Source of the DNA: Saururus chinensis
Taxonomy: Eukaryota; Streptophyta; Magnoliopsida; Piperales; Saururaceae
DNA: 64,000 bases
Assembly (NCBI GenBank): GCA_035235625.1
Contig: CP141141.1
Coordinates: 11,963,968 to 12,027,967 of the forward strand
Direction: 5' to 3'
The position numbers were made by a program, and so were the translations under genes. Each line of letters begins with the position of its first letter. Position 1 is the stretch's first letter. Of the stretch, positions 58,601 to 64,000 are shown in pieces. The notes beneath the pieces were generated by a model, which was not told the DNA's origin, did no database searches, and saw nothing but the letters and a program-made list of their open reading frames with translations.

Positions 58601-61571
58601 GCTTCTTATAGCACCATATCCCACAGTCATTCCCCTCAGGCACGTACGACACTCACACATCACATGCACCTAGTAAATCAAGATATAATCCTTGCAGGTG
58701 GCCAATCGAGTGGGGTTGAAACTCAAAACCTATACATGGACCTGGTCATCAAATCAACACTCTGGTGGTTCTTCCGATGCTTATATTTATATGCAAGGAT
58801 TATGTTTTCCTAGCAAACTCAAAACCTATCCATGGACCTGGTCATCAAATCAACACTCTGGTGGTTCTTCCGATGCTTATATTTATATGCAGGTTTTTTA
58901 TCTTAGGATTATGTTTTCCTAGGGCTTTTGACCTAAATGAACCCCATTTATGCTCCACAGGCAATCTTCATGATAGTTAGTAAGTTGTATCCCACTTGTT
59001 CACTTTTTATGGCTAGTATTTACCCAGAAATGTTGCTTACAGGTACAACAGTCTGTTTGCATATGGTCAATCAAAGCTAGCTAATATTTTACACGCCAAT
59101 GAGCTTGCCAGGCGATTAAAGGTATTCGAATTATGCTTGCATTTTTAAGCTAATATATTTATCTAAATTACAAAGTTACAAGATCGGATATTTTCTCTGG
59201 TACTTGGTTTGTAGAACTTCTACAATAATAATAGTTTGCATTGCAAATTAAGAAAAGCCATACAAAATCCATCATTCAAAAAGCATATTATATCAAATAG
59301 GTTAAAATTTCTTACATTATCAAATTTTGTTTTAGTAAAATCCTTGAAGCCATTAGGATATGCACTCATGTCTATTAATGCAGAAAAGTGAAACAACAAA
59401 AGAGAAGAAAAAAATTCCATTTCCTTTTAATAAGCTACAGCAAACAAGGAATTTCAAATTCAGGATAAAAGAGAGATATTTCAATTGGCAAAAGCAGTGC
59501 TGGATGCGAAATGGATTCTTAGTCAGGATTCCTTAAACTCAGTGGACATTGGCTGGAAAACAGTTTTTTCATGAACTTCACTCCTTGTGCTTCTATTGCT
59601 GAAACAAGGCTGGGAGGTGCCCGCGATGAACACTGCATGCAGTGCAGCTTTTCTTCCTCAGTCCAGCGTGTTGAACAACCTCCCGCATCGACTCAATCGT
59701 AGGCACATGCCATTGTAGTCTTACGCAAAAGAGGAAAGGAGCTCGTTGAAGTTGGCAAGCTTGTTGGGTCCAAAATGGAAACAAAGTGTATCAGCAAACT
59801 CTCTCCATGATCTTGGGGGTGGGGTTTGGGGTTTACAATCTCCCTCTCCAAATACTAGAACCAAAGAGAAGTGTCGCCATCCAAATGGAAGGCAGCGGCC
59901 CATAACATTTTGACATTGGCAGGTGTACCATGATAGCAAAGAAAATTTCAGCTTTGTACAACCACTCCAGTGGGTTGTCTTCCCCTGCGTAACAAGGATC
60001 TGCAGCCTTGCGAGTCGTGGTTCTGCCCCATTGGCGTGGACGTCATGACTGCTATCTGCATCGGTCAATCACCAACTGAGAATTCCGCTCTTCATAGTCA
60101 ACCTGAACATTCTCTTGAACAGTTGGCATTGACCAGTCTGAACGCATTGCGTCAAATCCCTGGAGGCAGAGGTCCTCCAACTAAGGTTGGTAGGGCTTCC
60201 CCCACAGGCTGATGGGAAGAGTCGGGTTAAGGGCTGTGGCTGGGTCGTGTGTCAGAGTGCTAGGATGCTGAGGGGATGCAAACACTCCCTGGTTGGTGCT
60301 GCCACTGCCCCCTGAATACTGCTGGAGCAGGATTGGAGAGATGCTCAATGGATTCCCACATCTGGATCATCTGCTGCATGAGGCATTGTGTAAACTGATG
60401 TTGCTGTGTTGCTTGCTTCTTAAGGAAATCAGTCAGGGTCGTCTCCAAGGATGAAGACGATGCCAGGGTGTCTAATGTATTCTTTTTCATTTATTCTTCG
60501 AGTAGGTCGATTGAAATCTCTACCTTTCTGCTAATGACAATATTAGTGAAACTATCCTTGTTTTTTGCCCAAGTTGACAATTTATGTCTGCAGAAAATGC
60601 ACTTACTTCCCTTAAAAATTTCTCTTTCAATTTCCCTTATCTAGTATTCTACGCTAATATATAAACCACCTCCACTGTGGTGTCTAATATCTGCCGTAAG
60701 ATTTTTTTTTAAAATGAATTGCTCGGTAAAACTGATAATACTTTATCAAACAGGAAGAAGGGGTTTCAATAACTGCTAACTCACTTCATCCAGGATCCAT
60801 TGTGACCAATCTCTTGCGGCATCACAGTTTTTTGAAAGGTATTTGTCATTTCATATTGATCTATGTTACTTATCTCTTGCAATATGAAGTTGTTTTTGGG
60901 GTTAATATGTCCGTAAGATTGTAATTTGGATTCTGTGGCTGAATGTAGGACTTATAACAGCTTTGGGAAAATTTATCCTAAAGGATATCCACCAGGTAAA
61001 TTTTATTCTATGCTAGCCTGTAGGATCAGATGCTTACATCATTAACTAGAATTTAATTTTGCGTCCAAACAATAAATAAAAAGGAAAAGTAGAAATGGAA
61101 ACTGTACCATCATTTAAGTGCCTCTACACCCGGTAAACAGTGGAATAATGTAGTTGGCTTCGTTTAGGAACTAAAGCATCTCAGCTAATATTATGATAAG
61201 TTTGGAAAGTGGATGTAGATTATCACTGCATTTGCTAGGGTTTTCCAGTGCCCATAAGATTCATTCTTTGCACAGTTACGTCCATCATAGTCAACAATTG
61301 CTGTATAGATTCGTACAGTTTTCTAAGTGGTTTTCAGAACGTTTTGTTGACTTTTATCCATTGGGTTATTATCAGTGTAACATGGTTGCTTGTTTTCCAA
61401 ATTTTTCTGTAGGGGGCTGCAACAACATGTTACGTGGCATTGCATCCAAACGTCAGCGGGGTAAGTGGCAAATATTTTAGGGACAGTAACATTGCCACTC
61501 CAAGCTCCAAAGCTCAAGATGAACTTCTTGCTAAGAAACTCTGGGATTTCACTTCGAGTTTAATCAAGTGA
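49648..61571 (+). CDS. TIC32-like: Short-chain dehydrogenase/reductase, TIC32-like
   Basis: NAD(P)H-dependent oxidoreductase of the SDR family. The pea protein Tic32 of this group is tied to redox control of chloroplast protein import; family members of this length may have other substrates. Eight exons: 49648-49753, 51603-51834, 52128-52207, 58148-58301, 59043-59121, 60754-60838, 60949-60995 and 61413-61571, all with gt..ag introns. The joined frame is open for 313 residues. The start [13 protein letters not shown] is the typical MW-FSRKGPSGFS opening. The cofactor motif TGASSGIG is at 35-42, NNAG at 114-117, VNVSS at 166-170 (catalytic Ser) and YGQSK at 198-202 (Tyr, Lys). The C-terminal part [25 protein letters not shown] is also typical. 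Intron 3 is 5,940 bp with LINE and hAT-like relics; intron 5 holds an antisense gypsy gag. All splice sites are intact, so expression is likely. Confidence 0.92.
53227..53302. repeat. Two-copy tandem repeat of about 37 bp in intron 3
   Basis: The phrase ggctttgcctaaggctatga + tgtagtatggttttag is followed directly by ggctttgcctaaggctatga + tgcagtatggtttta. Confidence 0.8.
53580..55757 (+). mobile_element. LINE (non-LTR retrotransposon) relic in intron 3 of the reductase gene
   Basis: In order on the + strand: the end of the endonuclease ([19 protein letters not shown] near 53620; [20 protein letters not shown] and [14 protein letters not shown] at 53740-53840), a basic linker (54040-54350), and reverse transcriptase parts: [19 protein letters not shown] (54470-54520), [10 protein letters not shown] (54720-54750), [10 protein letters not shown] (54810-54840), a degenerate VMDELTA (54910), [20 protein letters not shown] (55015-55075) and the C-terminal region with [11 protein letters not shown] and [10 protein letters not shown] (55386-55445). 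The catalytic FADD box is degraded and many stops are present. The 3' edge near 55740 (ttgattatgattatgg) fits a simple LINE tail. Confidence 0.85.
55804..57224. mobile_element. Possible hAT-like element with unidentified insert, intron 3
   Basis: The left end TAGGGTTTCAAGCGGGCT and the right end read from the other strand, TAGGGCTGCAAGTTTTTAGG, resemble the common TAGGGCTGCAA end of plant hAT MITEs. Both borders are full of ggcccggg/gggcc words. The flanks ATATTGAT / GTATTGAC share six of eight bases. The interior 56040-57000 has a different composition and some protein-like stretches ([20 protein letters not shown] near 56080) that I cannot assign. Two separate MITEs are the alternative. Confidence 0.45.
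57225..58147. other. Rest of reductase intron 3
   Basis: Repeated ctgc(c/a)gg.agctgcc words between 57470 and 57840 (tgccggcagcctgcc, ctgctgccagtag, ctggcggcagctgcc) suggest a degenerate short repeat. No gene. Confidence 0.4.
58721..58912. repeat. Two-copy 96-bp tandem duplication in intron 4
   Basis: The unit from actcaaaacctatacatgga to cttatatttatatgca is repeated starting at 58817 with one visible change. Its near-identity marks it as recent. Confidence 0.9.
59500..60490 (-). mobile_element. Ty3/gypsy gag relic, antisense in intron 5 of the reductase gene
   Basis: On the minus strand: a start region [20 protein letters not shown] at 60490 with a Gln/Met-rich helix; then, in two frames, [20 protein letters not shown] (59985-59925), [18 protein letters not shown] (59910-59860) and [20 protein letters not shown] (59815-59755). 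The pattern W..W..F..FG(P) is that of the retrotransposon gag domain, which forms the virus-like capsid shell of the element. Frame slips break it. No pol is seen, and element limits were not found. Confidence 0.65.
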
Positions 61572-62277
61572 TATGGTTCATGTATCATTTTTACATAGAT
61601 TGGGCATGTTCTTCAGCACCTTCAACAATTTAACTTGTTTTTTCTTTTAAACGAATTATATTCTTAATATCTTCTTGATACAGCACTGCTGTTCACACCC
61701 CAGGTTTTATTTACAGCTCTGTTCCAAGTTTTTTTTTAGGGTTGCATTTGTTGGATTCTTGTCAGGTTTTGCAAACGCCAGCCCTTCCGAACTGGGTTCC
61801 TATATAGACTATTTCTTCCTGTACGTTCTCCCAATTTTATTTTTTATATTTTACCTTCACCCAATTTGCAGTTCCTTTTTGATGTTATATATTTCGAGTA
61901 AAATTAGGGAAGATTACTATGTGAGAATATAAATGTCTATCATGTTATTTAGGCAAATATCAACCTTTGATATTAATATAACTAACGTACCAATTAAATG
62001 GGCTTTACAAATTGGCTGAGGTCAATATGCTGTGATGCCAATGCACTTTTTGGCACCAAGACTTGGAGCGTATTTGAATAAAAGGGAACTTATACCGCAG
62101 ATCAAAGTTCTTCCTTGGAACTGCCAGTAGTACATCAATTACACGATTAATTAAATATAATCTAAGTTACTTATATTGCTTTTATTTTATTTAACCGGGT
62201 GTGCCCAGAGGCTTTGTGTTGGAGTACTAAAAACGAAAAGGCGATCTATGATTATTTTAAGGAATGCTTGTTTTGCG
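61572..62277 (+). other. 3' flank of the reductase gene
   Basis: Probable 3' untranslated region followed by AT-rich spacer. T-rich runs follow at 61630-61760. No canonical AATAAA stands out in the first 200 bp. No other gene. Confidence 0.4.
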
Positions 62278-62754
62278 TAGAGGTGTAAACGAACAGATGC
62301 AGACAAGACATGTTTGCAGCTATCCGTTTTTATGTGAATTATGTGCTTGTTTATTTGTATTTGCCTTTGAAGGAAACGGACGGAATAAAGGTGAAAGTTT
62401 AACATATATTACTTTATTTTCAAATTAAGAGTAGTTAGTGAAAAATTAATTAAAAAATAAATAATAATAATAATAAGATAGTTTAATTTAATAAATAAAT
62501 AAATAATAATGTTATAGAAGACATGTGAGAATATAATATGTATTTTTTACAATTTTGTTAAGAAGATTAACTATGTGATATAGGTTAGTAATTTAGTATA
62601 AAATAATAATAATAAAAATAAAATATATAGTTAGCGGACATGGCCAACCTTTGTTCATGTCCGTCCGTATTTTTGATGCACAAAAAAATAATATTATTTA
62701 TTTTAGTATAAATGTAGACTGATATCGGACAAATAGATACCGTTTACACCCCTA
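62278..62754. mobile_element. hAT-like MITE, copy 2 (about 0.48-kb family)
   Basis: Ends TAGAGGTGTAAACG and, from the other strand, TAGGGGTGTAAACGG. Flanks GTTTTGCG (62270-62277) and GTTTTGCA (62755-62762) are an 8-bp duplication with one change. The 477-bp body matches the copy at 5145-5635 along its entire length. No coding frame. Confidence 0.85.
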
Positions 62755-62836
62755 GTTTTGCATTGCATAAGCCTAGCGCATGGGACCCTACACTATGGTG
62801 GGGAGTGGTCATGACACAATCTTCCACAACATTATA

Positions 62837-63035
62837 CTCCCTCGGTCGTGTATTAATAGTTATATTTAAAAAAATAATATTTTTTATTAAATAGTAAAAT
62901 TTACATCTAAGAGGAGGAAAAAAAGTTTATGATATATTTTATAAGCACTTAACTACTTAAATTTAATAAAATAAAATTATTAATATGGAACAAACTTCTT
63001 TCTTAAAAAGAGTTATTAATTTTGGATGGAGGGAG
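62837..63035. mobile_element. Stowaway (Tc1/mariner-type) MITE
   Basis: The ends CTCCCTCGGTC and GGATGGAGGGAG are inverted copies, bounded by TA on both sides (62835-62836 and 63036-63037). At 199 bp and AT-rich it is typical of plant Stowaway MITEs. A degenerate relative lies at 30310-30510. Confidence 0.85.
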
Positions 63036-63037
63036 TA

Positions 63038-64000
63038 CTACTTAAATACTCCCCTTATATGTACTAAGCGTTTGGATTTGAAAACCAAAATGAATTGACT
63101 TATTACTTGGATGGAGTACACTATACTTCCCTAAGCAAACTTACACTTTTACTTCTATATTTTAAAGAAAAAACTAATGCTAACCTGCATTTTTAATTTC
63201 AAGAGATGGCTTCTCTAATATGGTCTCTAATATGACATGATAAAAAAAGTACGGTATGTTCTCAACCTAGATTTCAATATTTTCCTGAACAGAAGAGAGT
63301 CCTCATCGCTTGTTCGTGCTGTAATAACGAGCTAGGTCGGTGTGAAGTTGGGGCAGATGAACCTTCTTCTTCTCCCTCTGTCTTCCGCTGCCCACCCTAA
63401 AGTGTCGGGATTGCTGCCAAAATGGGAGGATGGCTTTCATTGGCCAGGGTCGTCTGGCCTTGGTCAACTCCAACCCGGCCATTGGGTTGCAGCCAAATAT
63501 GTAGCCTGAGCTGCTAGATATCTTTAAAAATAAAGTTCTCATACATGAAGCCTAGTCTACATTTCTTCAACAAATAAATGTTGATATCTCTAAGCAAGAC
63601 CTTAGGAGGAATTTAACCACTAAACCCATTTTCCCATGTTTGCACTTTTCTAAAGCTGAACAAAAAGTGGTAAAACCAAAAAAGCCTTTCCCCAAATGCC
63701 AGTCTTCTTAAATACCTCATTCAATTAAAATTTTGTCATTTACATTAAAAAAATGGTAAGTTTACCCCTAGGGCTCCCCCTTTCCATCTAAAATTAATAT
63801 TTGGTATTTTTTTAAGAAAAATATATCTACAGTCATACTCCTAGTGGCGATCCTAGTCGGCCTTGTCAGCTATATAGCTTCCACTACTACCAAGTAGATA
63901 AGCGGGTAGAAAAAGATGGGTAGGGGATGACGTGTTTGAAAATTTTAAATAGCATGAGTGTTATTTATTGTCCTTTTTAGTATTAGGGTGTGTAAAGGTG
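63038..64000. other. Right-hand end of the window, no supported gene
   Basis: A minus-strand open stretch at 63542-63303 (79 codons) contains GYIFGCNPMAGLELTKARRP and a Lys/Arg-rich tail. I do not recognise it, and it has no conserved start context. It could be a gene fragment. Confidence 0.3.

Noticed and set aside
59593..60212. Plus-strand frames in reductase intron 5
   Set aside because: Shadows of the minus-strand gag relic.
63303..63542. 79-codon minus-strand frame
   Set aside because: No family recognised and no exon-intron context; recorded only in the description of the right flank.

Overview
The window is nuclear DNA from a flowering plant. The coding parts are spread over introns with GT..AG borders, the non-genic DNA is AT-rich, and most of the length is nested transposable elements of plant type. 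GC-rich coding exons in the acyltransferase and aquaporin genes fit a monocot, but the species cannot be fixed from this sequence.

Three host genes can be supported, all on the + strand: (1) the last three exons of a PIP1-type plasma-membrane aquaporin (39-1429; the first exon lies off the left edge); (2) a two-exon glycerol-3-phosphate acyltransferase of the land-plant cutin/suberin type (20083-31651), split by a 10,048-bp intron and carrying an unusual Glu in place of the Gly of the catalytic PEGT block; (3) an eight-exon short-chain dehydrogenase/reductase of the TIC32-like group (49648-61571, 313 residues), intact in frame although its introns hold LINE, hAT-like and gypsy gag debris. The genes look independent of one another; nothing suggests a shared pathway or cluster.

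The rest is transposon landscape. 1.4-19.6 kb: LTR fragments, a Tourist-like MITE, a MULE transposase remnant, and a 5.1-kb lone LTR (10915-16037, TG..CA ends, perfect 5-bp target duplication TTGAG) that holds at least five minisatellite arrays and a GC-rich block, itself sitting inside an older LTR. 20.7-30.8 kb (acyltransferase intron): a 0.7-kb direct duplication around an LTR fragment, a deleted Ty1/copia element, another small LTR-like unit and a PPR gene relic. 32-38 kb: a foldback element, a four-copy 371-381-bp tandem repeat, a hAT MITE with a perfect 8-bp target duplication and a LINE ORF1 relic. 38.3-48.3 kb: a decayed MULE transposase followed by a plant mobile domain (MAIN-like) gene; that gene was cut by a lone LTR (40309-47022), and the LTR was in turn cut by a 2.7-kb BED-zinc-finger hAT element (41174-43901). 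48.9-49.3 kb: a second foldback element just upstream of the reductase gene. 62-63 kb: a second copy of a 0.48-kb hAT MITE and a Stowaway MITE.

All calls rest on reading the sequence and recalling family motifs; no database search was run.
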